Source of the DNA: Pelomonas sp036404855
GTDB lineage: Bacteria; Pseudomonadota; Gammaproteobacteria; Burkholderiales; Burkholderiaceae_C
Assembly (NCBI RefSeq): GCF_036404855.1
Contig: NZ_DASWYS010000011.1
Coordinates: forward strand, 1 to 17,941
Length of the DNA: 17,941 bases
Direction of reading: 5' to 3'
Notes under the pieces: generated by a model
Database searches by the model: none
What the model saw: the letters and a program-made list of their open reading frames with translations, nothing else
Told to the model about the DNA's origin: nothing
Shown: positions 1 through 8,439 of the stretch, piece after piece
Numbering within the stretch: position 1 is the stretch's first letter
Layout: each line of letters begins with the position of its first letter
Made by a program: the position numbers and the translations under genes

Positions 1-1
1 G

Positions 2-658
2 CTGGGCCTGGAAGGCGCGGTCAACCTGCTGCCGCTTGCCGCGGCCGTGGGCCTGGTGCTGATGAGCGGCAACTGGAAACCCGGCATCGTCTTCGACCTC
101 TGGGGGACGCCGTTGCCGCTGCAGGCCCTGGTGCGCGATGCGGGCCTGCTCGCGGTGACGGCGGTGTCGTTGTGGATCACGCCGTCCGGCGTGCGGGAGA
201 AGAACCGCTTCAGCTGGGCGCCCATGCAGGAGGTGGCCAAGCTCTTCATTGCCATCTTCCTGACCATGGTGCCGGTCATGGCGATGCTCAAGGCCGGCCC
301 GGCCGGCGTGTTCGCGCCGGTGGCCAGCCGCCTCGATTCGCCCTGGGCCTACTTCTGGTTCACAGGCGGGCTGTCTTCGGTGCTGGACAACGCGCCGACC
401 TATCTGGCCTTTTTCAACCTCGCCGGCGGCGACGCCCAGCGTTTGATGGGCGAGGGGGCCGCCGTGCTGGCGGCCATCTCCGGCGGCGCCGTCTTCATGG
501 GCGCCATGACCTACATCGGCAATGCCCCCAATTTCATGGTCAAGGCCATCGCCGAGCAGCGGGGTGTCAAGATGCCGAGCTTCGGCGGCTATCTGCTGTG
601 GTCCTGCGCGGTGTTGCTGCCGCTACTCTTCGTGATGGCCTGGATATGGATGAGATGA
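2..658 (+). CDS. Sodium:proton antiporter, C-terminal part (5' end outside window)
   Basis: The reading frame is open from base 2, so the gene begins upstream; 218 C-terminal residues are visible. They form several hydrophobic helices and carry a segment typical of the CitMHS/ArsB-NhaD-like ion transporter superfamily: SSVLDNAPTYLAFFN, followed about 45 residues later by GAMTYIGNAPNFMVKA. In this superfamily the paired N-A-P segments lie in re-entrant loops at the transport site. The inferred role is exchange of Na+ for H+ (or a related ion or organic anion) across the inner membrane. The protein ends in a last membrane helix (about residues 198-216 of the visible part). The stop codon overlaps the ATG of the next gene by 4 nt, so the two are probably translated together. 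The family is fairly sure; the substrate is not. Confidence 0.82.
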   Translation: MGLEGAVNLLPLAAAVGLVLMSGNWKPGIVFDLWGTPLPLQALVRDAGLLAVTAVSLWITPSGVREKNRFSWAPMQEVAKLFIAIFLTMVPVMAMLKAGPAGVFAPVASRLDSPWAYFWFTGGLSSVLDNAPTYLAFFNLAGGDAQRLMGEGAAVLAAISGGAVFMGAMTYIGNAPNFMVKAIAEQRGVKMPSFGGYLLWSCAVLLPLLFVMAWIWMR

Positions 659-1635
659 AGCCCAAAATTCTTGTTGCGCGGCGCGCGCCGGCGGAGGTGA
701 TCGAGAAGCTCTCGGCCCATTTCGACGTGGATGCGGTGCAGGGCGAGGAGCCGCTGGGCGCCGACGCACTGCGCGAGCGCCTGGCCGGCAAGGCCGGGGC
801 GTACATCACCGGCACCGAACGCATCACGGCCGAACTGCTGGACGCCTGCCCGGACCTGAAGGCCGTCTGCACGATGAGCGTGGGCTACAACCACATCGAC
901 CTGGCTGCCTGCACGGCGCGCGGCGTGCTCGTCACCAACACGCCCGACGTATTGACCGAGTCGACGGCCGACTTCGGCTTCGCGCTGCTGATGGCCACGG
1001 CCCGGCGCATGAGCGAGGGCGAACGGCTGCTGCGCGACGGCCGCTGGAAGAGCTGGGCCTGGGACTTCCTGGCCGGCTCCGAAGTGCATGGCAGCACGCT
1101 CGCCATCCTCGGCATGGGGCGCATCGGCCAGGCCATCGCGCGCCGGGGCCGCTTCGGCTTTGGCATGAACGTGATCTATCACAACCGCTCGCGCCTGGCT
1201 GCCGAGACGGAGACCGAACTCGGCGCGCGTTATGTGGCCAAGGACGAGCTGCTGCGCCAGGCCGACCACCTCGTCCTCGTGCTGCCCTATTCGGCCGAAT
1301 CGCACCACAGCATTGCCGCCGCCGAGATCGCCCTGATGAAGCCGACGGCGACGCTGATCAACGTGGCCCGCGGCGGCATCGTCGACGAGGACGCGCTGGC
1401 CGCCGCGCTGCGCGAGCAGCGCATCGCCGCCGCGGGCCTGGACGTCTTCGAGGGTGAGCCGCGGGTGAATCCGGCGCTGCTGACCCTGCCCAATGTCGTG
1501 CTGACGCCCCACATCGCCAGCGCGACCCTGCCCACCCGCATCGCGATGGCGACGTTGGCCGCCGACAATCTGGTCGCCGCGCTGACGTCGCGACCGCCCC
1601 CCACGCCGCTGAATCCCCAAGTCCTCTCCGCATGA
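655..1635 (+). CDS. D-2-hydroxyacid dehydrogenase (glycerate/glyoxylate-hydroxypyruvate reductase type)
   Basis: A 326-residue protein of usual length for the D-isomer-specific 2-hydroxyacid dehydrogenase family. The Rossmann motif G-M-G-R-I-G is at 153-158. The strand that follows ends in YHNRS (175-179) instead of an acidic residue, which in this family suggests NADPH preference. The catalytic triad is present: R239 in VARGG, E268 in GEP and H286 in TPHIA. Family knowledge says such enzymes reduce glyoxylate or hydroxypyruvate to glycolate or D-glycerate in the cytoplasm; the exact substrate is an inference. The start at 655 gives an ATGA overlap with the antiporter stop; an in-frame ATG at 646 would add three residues. 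Its own stop overlaps the next ATG the same way. A frame extension upstream to 172 is only open frame inside the antiporter gene. Confidence 0.9.
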   Translation: MKPKILVARRAPAEVIEKLSAHFDVDAVQGEEPLGADALRERLAGKAGAYITGTERITAELLDACPDLKAVCTMSVGYNHIDLAACTARGVLVTNTPDVLTESTADFGFALLMATARRMSEGERLLRDGRWKSWAWDFLAGSEVHGSTLAILGMGRIGQAIARRGRFGFGMNVIYHNRSRLAAETETELGARYVAKDELLRQADHLVLVLPYSAESHHSIAAAEIALMKPTATLINVARGGIVDEDALAAALREQRIAAAGLDVFEGEPRVNPALLTLPNVVLTPHIASATLPTRIAMATLAADNLVAALTSRPPPTPLNPQVLSA

Positions 1636-2423
1636 AACGCCGCCTGCTGTACCTGCTCCCCCTGCTGCCCGCCATCGCCTTCGGCCAGTCGCTGAAGAAC
1701 CTGGCCGCGCCGCCGCCGCCCGCGCCCGCCGTCGAGGACAAGGCGCCGCGCGACCCCAACAAGTTCGCCGCCCTGTCCTTGCTGGGCGACAGCGTGCAAC
1801 TTCTCAGCCTGAGTCCCGCGCGCGGCGACACGGTGCAGTCCGGCGAATGGACGTCATCGCCGGCTGGCGGCCTGGACAACGCAGTGCTGCAGGCCTTGAA
1901 CGAGGCCGTCAAAGCCGTCGGCAAGGATCGCGAGGCCAAGCTCTACACGTCGACGACGCGCAGCCTGTTCGGCGACCCGGCCAACCTCTTCGTCGATGGC
2001 AAGCTCAGCCTGCCCGGCAAGCTCGGCGACGCGGTGCGCCAGAGCGGGGCCGCCAGGCTGCTGCTCGTCACCCGCAGCCGCCAGGAGCCGGCGCTTGCCG
2101 CGACGCTGCCGGCGCGTATCCTCGCCACGCTCGAGGGGCCTGGCTTCGTGCTGGACCAGCGTCCCAATGGCCAGATCGGCTTCGACGGCCAGCCCGGACT
2201 GGCGGTCTTGGCGCCCTACGTCTCCATCCGGGTCGCGCTGGTGGACCTGGGTGACCTCAAACTCAAGCGCGAGCAATCCCTGGCCGTGGCCGGTCGCCTG
2301 CCGGTGGCTGCCGACGCCGCCAACCCCTGGGCCGCGACGACGGCCGAGCAGCGCGTGAAGGCGCTGGAGGCCCTTATCGAGGCCGAACTGCCCAAGGCCG
2401 TCGCCGGCCTGGTGGCACCATGA
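1632..2423 (+). CDS. Exported protein of unknown function
   Basis: A 263-residue protein I do not recognise. The N-terminus (MKRR, then a hydrophobic run LLYLLPLLPAIAFG, then QS) reads as a Sec signal peptide with cleavage near residue 18-19, followed by a proline-rich linker (PPPPAPA). The mature part is mixed alpha/beta with no cysteines that I can see, no lipobox and no obvious catalytic motif. A probable periplasmic location follows from the signal. It is joined to both neighbours by 4-nt ATGA overlaps (1632 and 2420), lying between a dehydrogenase and rmuC. High G+C and codon style match the neighbours, so it does not look foreign. It is real on coding style, spacing and signal peptide; function is unknown. 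Confidence 0.8.
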   Translation: MKRRLLYLLPLLPAIAFGQSLKNLAAPPPPAPAVEDKAPRDPNKFAALSLLGDSVQLLSLSPARGDTVQSGEWTSSPAGGLDNAVLQALNEAVKAVGKDREAKLYTSTTRSLFGDPANLFVDGKLSLPGKLGDAVRQSGAARLLLVTRSRQEPALAATLPARILATLEGPGFVLDQRPNGQIGFDGQPGLAVLAPYVSIRVALVDLGDLKLKREQSLAVAGRLPVAADAANPWAATTAEQRVKALEALIEAELPKAVAGLVAP

Positions 2424-3787
2424 ACCTGCCGGAACTGCTGACGCTGGGCCTGCTGGCCCTGATCCTTGTCCTGCTGGTTCTGATCTGGGTCCGCCACAAG
2501 CCCCAGGTCGGCGTGGCGCCCGAGCTGCTGCAGAGCAACGAGCGGCTGGAGCGCGAGCTGCGCGACGAGTTGGGCCGCAGCGCGAGCAGTACGCGCCAGG
2601 AGCTGCTGCAGGGGCTGGCCCAGTTCCAGCAGGTGCTGACGCAGGGCCTGCAGGGCAGCAACCAGTCGCTGGCCCAGCAGGCGCTGGCCGCGCGCGAGGC
2701 GCAGGACGCCGCGGCGCTGCGCAGCGCGCAGGCGCAGGCCGAGTCCATGCAGCGCCTGAACGACGCCATGCGCGAGCAGTTGCAGGCGCTCTCCAAGACC
2801 AACGACCAGCGCCTGGCGGAACTGCGCCTGACGGTGGAACAACGCCTGACCAGCATCCAGCAGGACAACGAGAAGAAGCTCGAGCAGATGCGCGCCACGG
2901 TCGACGAGAAGCTGCACGCGACGCTGGAGCAGCGCTTGGGCGAGAGCTTCAAGCAGGTGGCCGAGCGCCTGGAACAGGTGCACAAGGGCCTCGGAGAGAT
3001 GCAGAACCTGGCGCGCGACGTTGGCTCGCTGAATCGGGTGCTGACCAACGTCAAGACGCGCGGCGTGTTCGGTGAGGTGCAATTGGCGGGCCTGCTGGAG
3101 CAGGTCTTCACGCCTGAGCAGTACGCTGCCAACGTTGCGACGCTGCCGGGCTCGTCGGAGCGGGTGGAGTTCGCGATTTCGCTGCCGGGTCAGCGTGACG
3201 ACGGCAAGCCGCTGTGGCTGCCCATCGACGCCAAATTCCCGCGCGAGGACTACGAGCGCTTGCTGGATGCACAGGAGCGGGGCGACCCCGCTGCGGCCGA
3301 GGCGTCGGCCAAGGCGATCGAGAACCGCTTGCGGCTCGAGGCCCGCACGATCCGCGAAAAATACATCGCCCCGCCGCACACCACCGACTTCGGCATCCTC
3401 TTCGTGCCCACCGAGGGCTTGTATGCCGAGGCCCTGCGACGTCCCGGTCTGGTGGAAGGCCTGCAGCGTGAGTTCAAGGTGATGCTCTGTGGCCCCACCA
3501 CATTGCTGGCCACGCTGACCAGCCTGCAGATGGGCTTTCGCACGCTGGCGCTGGAGAAGCGCTCTGCCGAGGTGTGGGAGGTGCTGGGCGCCGTCAAGAC
3601 GGAGTTCGGCAAGTTCGGTGACGTGCTGGCCAAGGCCAAGAAGAAGCTGGAGGAGGCCGGCAACACGCTGGACGCCGCGGAGGTGCGCACGCGTGCGATG
3701 ACGCGCAAGCTCAAGGGCGTGGAGGCGCTGCCGGACGACGCCGCACAGCGCATGCTGCAACTGGGCCTCGGCGAGGACGCCGAGTGA
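2420..3787 (+). CDS. rmuC: DNA recombination protein RmuC
   Basis: 455 residues, of usual RmuC length. An N-terminal membrane helix (about residues 4-27, LLTLGLLALILVLLVLIWV) is followed by a long Gln/Glu/Arg-rich coiled coil (about 30-205). The conserved RmuC domain follows (about 207-430) with the family blocks KTRGVFGEVQL (about 211), PIDAKFPRED (about 268), IREKYI...TDFGILFVPTEGLY and GPTTLLATL (from 358). E. coli RmuC limits recombination at inverted repeats, and the domain is related to restriction-endonuclease-fold nucleases; that role is family knowledge. The gene starts with ATG overlapping the upstream stop by 4 nt and ends overlapping a GTG start. The C-terminal tail is acidic (GLGEDAE). 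Confidence 0.93.
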   Translation: MNLPELLTLGLLALILVLLVLIWVRHKPQVGVAPELLQSNERLERELRDELGRSASSTRQELLQGLAQFQQVLTQGLQGSNQSLAQQALAAREAQDAAALRSAQAQAESMQRLNDAMREQLQALSKTNDQRLAELRLTVEQRLTSIQQDNEKKLEQMRATVDEKLHATLEQRLGESFKQVAERLEQVHKGLGEMQNLARDVGSLNRVLTNVKTRGVFGEVQLAGLLEQVFTPEQYAANVATLPGSSERVEFAISLPGQRDDGKPLWLPIDAKFPREDYERLLDAQERGDPAAAEASAKAIENRLRLEARTIREKYIAPPHTTDFGILFVPTEGLYAEALRRPGLVEGLQREFKVMLCGPTTLLATLTSLQMGFRTLALEKRSAEVWEVLGAVKTEFGKFGDVLAKAKKKLEEAGNTLDAAEVRTRAMTRKLKGVEALPDDAAQRMLQLGLGEDAE

Positions 3788-4953
3788 GCCCTGGCCCCGA
3801 AGCGGCGGTGGCGCACCAGAACCTGCGCCATGCCTTCGTGTGGCTGGTCGCCACGATGATCTGCGTGCATGCCTGCATGGCGACCACGCGCGTCACCGCC
3901 AGCCTGTGGGTGCTGAACCAGGGCTACGGCGAGGCCTCGGTGGGCATGCTGCTCAGTCTCTTCGCGGTGGCGCCCATCGTGCTGTCGCTGTGGGCCGGGC
4001 GGTTGGCCGATCGGCATGGCTTTCACCGCCCGGTGGGCGTGGGCGTGGCACTCGCCTTCGCGGGTGCGCTGCTGGCGCTGGCGGTGCAGCAACTCTGGGC
4101 CATTGCGCTGGGCTGTCTGCTGTGCGGCGGCGCCGTTGCCGTGGCGGCCGTGGCCATGCAGCGCGAAGCCGGGCTGATGGCCGAGGAGCCCGGCGAGCTC
4201 AAGAAGATCTTCAGCTGGATGGCGCTGGGGCCGGCGTTGTCCAACGCCGTCTCGCCCATCATCGCTGGCCTGCTGATCGACCACATCGGCATGACCGCTG
4301 CGTTCGCCTTCGCGACGGCGCTGCCGGTGCTGGCCTGGGTGCTGGGCCGCAAGGTGCCGCGCAACCCGCCCAAGGTCCACTCGCAGAGCTTTCGCGACCG
4401 TGCCGCCTGGGACTTGTTTCGCCTGCCCGTCTATCGGCGCCTTTTGGTGGTGAACCTGGCCCTGTCGGCCGGCTGGGATGCGCACACCTTCGTCGTCCCC
4501 GTCGTGGGCCATGCGCGCGGCCTGTCGGCGGCCAGCATCGGGCTGGTGCTGGGCAGCTTTGCGGTGGCGGCCACCGTCGTGCGTCTGGCCATCGTGCGCT
4601 TCGCCGACGACATCGACGAGGGCCGCGCGCTGCGCGCCGCAATGACGGTCGCGACGCTGACCTTCTTTGCCTATGCCTGGCTGCCGGGTACCTTGGGCCT
4701 CATCTGCGGCTCGGCCTTGCTCGGCACGGCCCTGGGCTCCGTGCAGCCCATGATCCTGGCGATGCTTCACCGTGCGACGCCGCCCGAGCGCCACGGCCAG
4801 GCGCTGGGCCTGCGCATGCTGACGTTGAACGGCGCCACCGTGGCCATGCCGGCCGGCTTTGGCATGCTGGCCGTCGCCACGGCCACGGCGGCGCCGATGT
4901 GGCTGATGGGCTCGGTGCTGCTCGCTGCGCAGTGGCCCGCGCGCAAGCTGTAG
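3784..4953 (+). CDS. Major facilitator superfamily transporter
   Basis: 389 residues, strongly hydrophobic throughout, with the length and helix spacing of a 12-helix MFS permease. The loop between helices 2 and 3 holds a good MFS motif A, G-R-L-A-D-R-H-G-F (about residues 72-80). The N-terminal half carries most charged loops. The start is a GTG at 3784 overlapping the RmuC stop (GTGA), so translation is probably coupled. MFS proteins move small molecules with proton coupling or by facilitated diffusion; nothing here fixes the substrate, though the overall look is of a sugar or drug exporter-like member. It is the last gene of the overlapping five-gene run; a hairpin follows about 50 nt downstream. 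Confidence 0.88.
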   Translation: MSPGPEAAVAHQNLRHAFVWLVATMICVHACMATTRVTASLWVLNQGYGEASVGMLLSLFAVAPIVLSLWAGRLADRHGFHRPVGVGVALAFAGALLALAVQQLWAIALGCLLCGGAVAVAAVAMQREAGLMAEEPGELKKIFSWMALGPALSNAVSPIIAGLLIDHIGMTAAFAFATALPVLAWVLGRKVPRNPPKVHSQSFRDRAAWDLFRLPVYRRLLVVNLALSAGWDAHTFVVPVVGHARGLSAASIGLVLGSFAVAATVVRLAIVRFADDIDEGRALRAAMTVATLTFFAYAWLPGTLGLICGSALLGTALGSVQPMILAMLHRATPPERHGQALGLRMLTLNGATVAMPAGFGMLAVATATAAPMWLMGSVLLAAQWPARKL

Positions 4954-5001
4954 TCCCCTCGTCCAAGGCGCATCTCGGCGGGGCTCCCGGGCGGGCGGCA
5001 A

Positions 5002-5026
5002 GGCTTGCGGCATCGAGCTGCAAGCC
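5002..5026 (+). terminator. Hairpin after the five-gene unit, possible terminator
   Basis: GGCTTGCGGC pairs with GCTGCAAGCC around a 5-nt ATCGA loop, a 10-bp stem including one G-U wobble. It lies 48 nt after the MFS stop. There is no T-run after it on either strand, so it is not a classical intrinsic terminator; it may act with Rho or stabilise the 3' end of the transcript. Confidence 0.4.
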
Positions 5027-5187
5027 CCGCGCCAACGTGGGTCGGCCTGGGCCGGGCCTGGCGCTCGGCCCGACAGCGCGCCCCACGGCCTGAGGCGAGC
5101 GCAGGAAAACGCGGTAGCGGGCTCACGTCCCATCCGTTCTACTGGCGTGACTGGAGGCCCTGGATGCACGCCCTGGTCGTCGGCGTT

Positions 5188-5191
5188 GGAG
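5188..5191 (+). promoter_or_regulatory. Ribosome binding site deciding the TTG start at 5199
   Basis: GGAG lies 7 nt before TTG 5199. The frame is open only from 5151 (in-frame TGA at 5148), and no ATG or GTG precedes the first membrane helix, so the TTG start is the best choice. Confidence 0.55.
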
Positions 5192-5198
5192 CGCCGGG

Positions 5199-8162
5199 TT
5201 GAGAGCCCGCCTTGGTTATGCCCTGGTCGTGCTGGCCGCCGTGCTGGTGGGGCTGGCCATGGCTTTCTTGCGGACCGACGTGCCGGCCCTGGAGCGGCCT
5301 GACCACTGGCTGCAAGACTGGCAGACGGCATGGCGAGGCCCGCTGGCGCCGGGCCGAGAGCTGCCGCTGCTGCTGGTGCGCGTGGACGATTCGACGCTGG
5401 AGGCACTCGGCGGACGCGTCCCCGACCGCGCTGAGATCGCTCGCGCGGTGCAGGCGCTGCATGCCGGCGGCGTGCGGGCCGTGGCGCTGGACATCCTGCT
5501 GCTGCCCGGCGGCGGCACCGCCGAAGGGAGCGCCGCCCTGGCCGCGGCGATGAAGGCCTGTGCCTGCACCCTGATTCCCTTCTCCCTGCCCGATGACGGG
5601 GAGGGAGATGCGGAGGCGCTCGCGTCCGTGCAGGCTCAAGCCCTGCCGCGCTATGACGGCGCTGCGGCGCTGGCGCGCAGCGAGGCCTTCTACCGGCCCC
5701 GCCGCCTCGTCGCCCCCGAAGCCGGGCTGGCGCAGAGCGCTGCGGGCCTGGGTCACATCAGCGCCAAGCCCGGCAGCGATGGCAGCCTGCGCCGCGACTT
5801 GCCCGTGCTGCGCCTGGGCGACAAGGTCTACCCCTCGTTGCCGCTGCGGCTGGCCGCCTTCGTGCGAGGCGCCGACTGGGGGCGGGCGCATGCCCGCTTC
5901 GGCGCCGAGGTCAGCGTGGGCGATGCGCTGCGCCTGCCGCTGGATGAGCTGTCGCGCATCGGCGTGAACTACTACGGCCGCAGTGGCAGTTTCGACGGCG
6001 TGGGCTTCGCCGAGCTGCTCGCCGGCCGTGTGGATCCGGCCCGGCTGCACGGCCGCATCGCCGTGCTGGGCGTGTCGGCCCTGGCTGCGGGCGACCACGT
6101 GCCATCTCCCTTCGATGCTCGTCTGCCCGGCATGGAGCGCATCGCCACCGTCACCGACAACCTGCTGACCGGACGCAGCCTCGTGAACCCGGCCTGGGGC
6201 GGTGCGGTCGAGCTCGCGGCCGTGGTGCTGCTGCCTCTGGCGGCGGTGCTGCTGCTCGCCTGGCGGCCGCTGGGCACGGCGTTGCTGCTCATCGGCTTGG
6301 GCGTGCTGATGCTGCTGGCCGCCGCGCAATGGGCATTCGAGCGCCACTACCTCGTCTTCTCACTGGCGCCGCCGCTGCTGGCCCTGCTCATGGCGACGCT
6401 GGGGGGCAGCGCGCTGCGTGCCGGCGCCGAGCAGAGCCAGCGCCGCGACGCAGCCCGGCGCCTGGCCGCCAGCGAGCAGCGCTATGCGCTCGCGGCCCAA
6501 GGCGCCAACGACGGCCTGTGGGATTGGGACCTGACGGCCAACGAAGACGGGGGCGAGGTCTACTACTCGCCGCGCTGGCTGGCGCTGATGGGCCTGTCTG
6601 CCGCTGAGGCCGGCCACACCATCCGGGCCTGGACGTTGCCGTTGGAGCCCGCCGCCCGCAGCGCCTTCGAGACCGAGCTTCAGGCCCACCTCGACGGGCG
6701 CAGCCTGCAGTTCCACCACGTGCTGCATTTCAATCAGGGTGGCCAGGAGCGATGGCTGCTGGCGCGGGGCCTGGCGGTTCGCGATCGTGAAGGCCCGGGC
6801 GGCCGGCCCGTGCGCATGGCCGGGTCGCTGACCGACATCTCCGAAAGCCAGCGCCTGCAGCGCCAGATCAGCTTCGACGCGTTGCACGACCGCCTCACGG
6901 GGCTGGCCAACCGCGTGCTGTTCCGCGAGCAGCTGACGCAGCTGCTTACCGGGCTGCCGGCACCGGAGACCGGCTTGCTGTTGCTGGGACTGGACGGGTT
7001 TCGAGCGCTCAACGAGAGCCATGGCCCGGTGGCCGGCGACGCAGTGCTCACCGAGCTGGCCTCGCGCCTGCGCATGGCCTTCGGGGCACGTCACCTCGTG
7101 GCCCGCATCGGCCCGGACCAGTTCGCCATGCTGCTCGCCGGCGGCGACGGCGCTGCCGCCTTGGCGCGCAGCGTGCAGGCCCTGCTACAGCAACCGTTCA
7201 ACGTCGTCACGCCCGCGCTGCAGCTCACGGCCGGCATCGCCTGGGCCCAGCGCCGCCACGGCCCTGCCACGGCTGACGAGTTGCTGGCTGCGGCCGAAGG
7301 GGCGCTGGCGCATGCCAAATCCAGCGGTGCCGGCCAGATGCATGAGTTTGATCCGGCCGAGCAACTCGTCGAGCAGTCGCGCCGCTGGCTGCGCGAGGCC
7401 ATCGACGCGGCCCTGGTCAGCGGCGACCAGTTCCATTTGCACTACCAGCCCTTCGTGAGACTGGCGGACCGCAGCCTGCTTGGTTTCGAGGCGCTGATCC
7501 GCTGGCAGCACCCGACCAAAGGCCTCATCATGCCGGGTGACTTCATCCCTGTCGCCGAGGCCAGTGGCCAGATCCGCGCCATCGGCCGCTGGGCGCTGCT
7601 GGAGGCGGCGAGCCAGCTGCGGCGCTGGCAGCCGCTGGGGTTCGCGGGCGAGGTGGCGGTGAACCTGTCAGGCGTGCAACTGGAGCGCGACATCCAACTG
7701 CTGGCCGATGCGCGTGCCACGCTGGCCGCCCTCGGTGAGGTCCCTGCGCGCCGCCTCAAGCTCGAAGTCACTGAAAGCATGGCCATGGCCAACCCGCAGC
7801 GCAGCGCCGAGGTGCTGCAGGAGCTGGCGCGCATGGGCTTCAAGCTCAGCATCGACGACTTCGGCACCGGCTACTCGTCGCTGGCCTACCTGCACCGCTT
7901 CCCTTTCGACGCGTTGAAGGTGGACCGCAGCTTCGTCATCCGCCTGGGCCAGGGCCGCGAGGCCCAGGAGATCGTCCGCACCATCGCCGGGCTGGCCCTT
8001 GCGCTGGGCAAGCAGACGCTGGCCGAAGGCGTCGAGGATGAAAAGCAGGCCGCGTTGCTGGCGCAGCTGGGCGTGCAGGTGGGACAGGGGTGGCTGTTCG
8101 CGAAGGCGCTGCCGGAGTCGGAGGCGAGCGAGGCGATACGGAATGCGCCGTGGCGGCGCTAG
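5199..8162 (+). CDS. CHASE2-PAS-GGDEF(degenerate)-EAL c-di-GMP phosphodiesterase
   Basis: 987 residues from a TTG start. An N-terminal membrane helix (about 5-22) leads to a periplasmic CHASE2 sensor region (about 25-330; LPLLLVRVDDSTLEALGG and ALDILL are typical). Three hydrophobic helices follow (about 333-408), then a PAS fold (about 425-550; GLWDWDL, WLLARG, GSLTDIS), a GGDEF domain (about 556-690; DRLTGLANR) and an EAL domain (about 725-985). The GGDEF signature is G-P-D-Q-F (638-642), so cyclase activity is probably lost. The EAL domain keeps E764-A-L, VNLS, EVTES, D886-D887-FGTGYSSL and E943 in AEGVED, so hydrolysis of c-di-GMP to pGpG is likely. The protein probably links an extracytoplasmic signal to lowered c-di-GMP. 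It stands alone between two intergenic gaps. Confidence 0.92.
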   Translation: MRARLGYALVVLAAVLVGLAMAFLRTDVPALERPDHWLQDWQTAWRGPLAPGRELPLLLVRVDDSTLEALGGRVPDRAEIARAVQALHAGGVRAVALDILLLPGGGTAEGSAALAAAMKACACTLIPFSLPDDGEGDAEALASVQAQALPRYDGAAALARSEAFYRPRRLVAPEAGLAQSAAGLGHISAKPGSDGSLRRDLPVLRLGDKVYPSLPLRLAAFVRGADWGRAHARFGAEVSVGDALRLPLDELSRIGVNYYGRSGSFDGVGFAELLAGRVDPARLHGRIAVLGVSALAAGDHVPSPFDARLPGMERIATVTDNLLTGRSLVNPAWGGAVELAAVVLLPLAAVLLLAWRPLGTALLLIGLGVLMLLAAAQWAFERHYLVFSLAPPLLALLMATLGGSALRAGAEQSQRRDAARRLAASEQRYALAAQGANDGLWDWDLTANEDGGEVYYSPRWLALMGLSAAEAGHTIRAWTLPLEPAARSAFETELQAHLDGRSLQFHHVLHFNQGGQERWLLARGLAVRDREGPGGRPVRMAGSLTDISESQRLQRQISFDALHDRLTGLANRVLFREQLTQLLTGLPAPETGLLLLGLDGFRALNESHGPVAGDAVLTELASRLRMAFGARHLVARIGPDQFAMLLAGGDGAAALARSVQALLQQPFNVVTPALQLTAGIAWAQRRHGPATADELLAAAEGALAHAKSSGAGQMHEFDPAEQLVEQSRRWLREAIDAALVSGDQFHLHYQPFVRLADRSLLGFEALIRWQHPTKGLIMPGDFIPVAEASGQIRAIGRWALLEAASQLRRWQPLGFAGEVAVNLSGVQLERDIQLLADARATLAALGEVPARRLKLEVTESMAMANPQRSAEVLQELARMGFKLSIDDFGTGYSSLAYLHRFPFDALKVDRSFVIRLGQGREAQEIVRTIAGLALALGKQTLAEGVEDEKQAALLAQLGVQVGQGWLFAKALPESEASEAIRNAPWRR

Positions 8163-8280
8163 GGGCTTGGATCGCGGCGGACTGACGCGGTGAGGCGCAA
8201 GGAGGTCGGCAGGCGCATGGACGCGCAGCGTCGCAGCCCCCCTTGCGCTGCCTGGCGTGTGCGCCGCAGACCACCGCCAT

Positions 8281-8302
8281 CGGCGGGGATCGCCGCCTTG
8301 TT
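8281..8302 (+). terminator. Weak terminator-like hairpin after the CHASE2 gene
   Basis: A 5-bp G+C stem (CGGCG / CGCCG) with a 5-nt loop is followed by CCTTGTT. The stem is short and the T-tract poor, so termination is only a possibility. Confidence 0.25.
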
Positions 8303-8433
8303 CCACCTTTGACACCCAGCGGTCTATCCGATCGGTGGCACATTGGGGGGACAGTCGGCGCTTCCCGAACCGGTGTCACGAGCCTGGCACCGCGGGAACC
8401 GTGCGGCTCGAGGTCATGAGGCGCTTGTCCCTA

Positions 8434-8439
8434 AGGAGG
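8434..8439 (+). promoter_or_regulatory. Near-perfect Shine-Dalgarno of the VOC gene
   Basis: TAAGGAGGA ends directly before ATGATG. AGGAGG is 4 nt from the second ATG (8444) and only 1 nt from the first (8441), so 8444 is the better-placed start. The site is much stronger than those before most genes in this window. Confidence 0.7.

Larger units (their letters stand above)
4954..5198. other. Intergenic gap between the MFS gene and the CHASE2 gene
   Basis: These 245 nt hold no convincing gene on either strand. The gap contains a strong hairpin (5002-5026) and a second imperfect one formed by GTCGGCC (5041-5047) and GGCCCGAC (5067-5074). The last part must carry the promoter of the CHASE2 gene, but I see no clear -35/-10 pair. 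Confidence 0.6.

Noticed and set aside
2216..3760. Long open frame on the minus strand opposite rmuC
   Set aside because: Its product is low-complexity (Gln/Leu/Arg/Ala-rich), lacks a plausible start site and is the shadow of the RmuC coiled coil in G+C-rich DNA.
3250..5406. 718-residue open frame on the minus strand
   Set aside because: It spans RmuC, the MFS gene and the gap, has shadow composition (Arg, Gln, His, Gly) and no recognisable domain.
5139..6347. 402-residue minus-strand frame opposite the CHASE2 region
   Set aside because: Gln/Arg/His-rich shadow without domain or ribosome binding site; the plus strand has clear CHASE2 features.
8309..8335. TTGACA as a promoter for the VOC gene
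   Set aside because: The hexamer is perfect, but no hexamer like TATAAT follows at 16-18 nt; mentioned only within the gap description.
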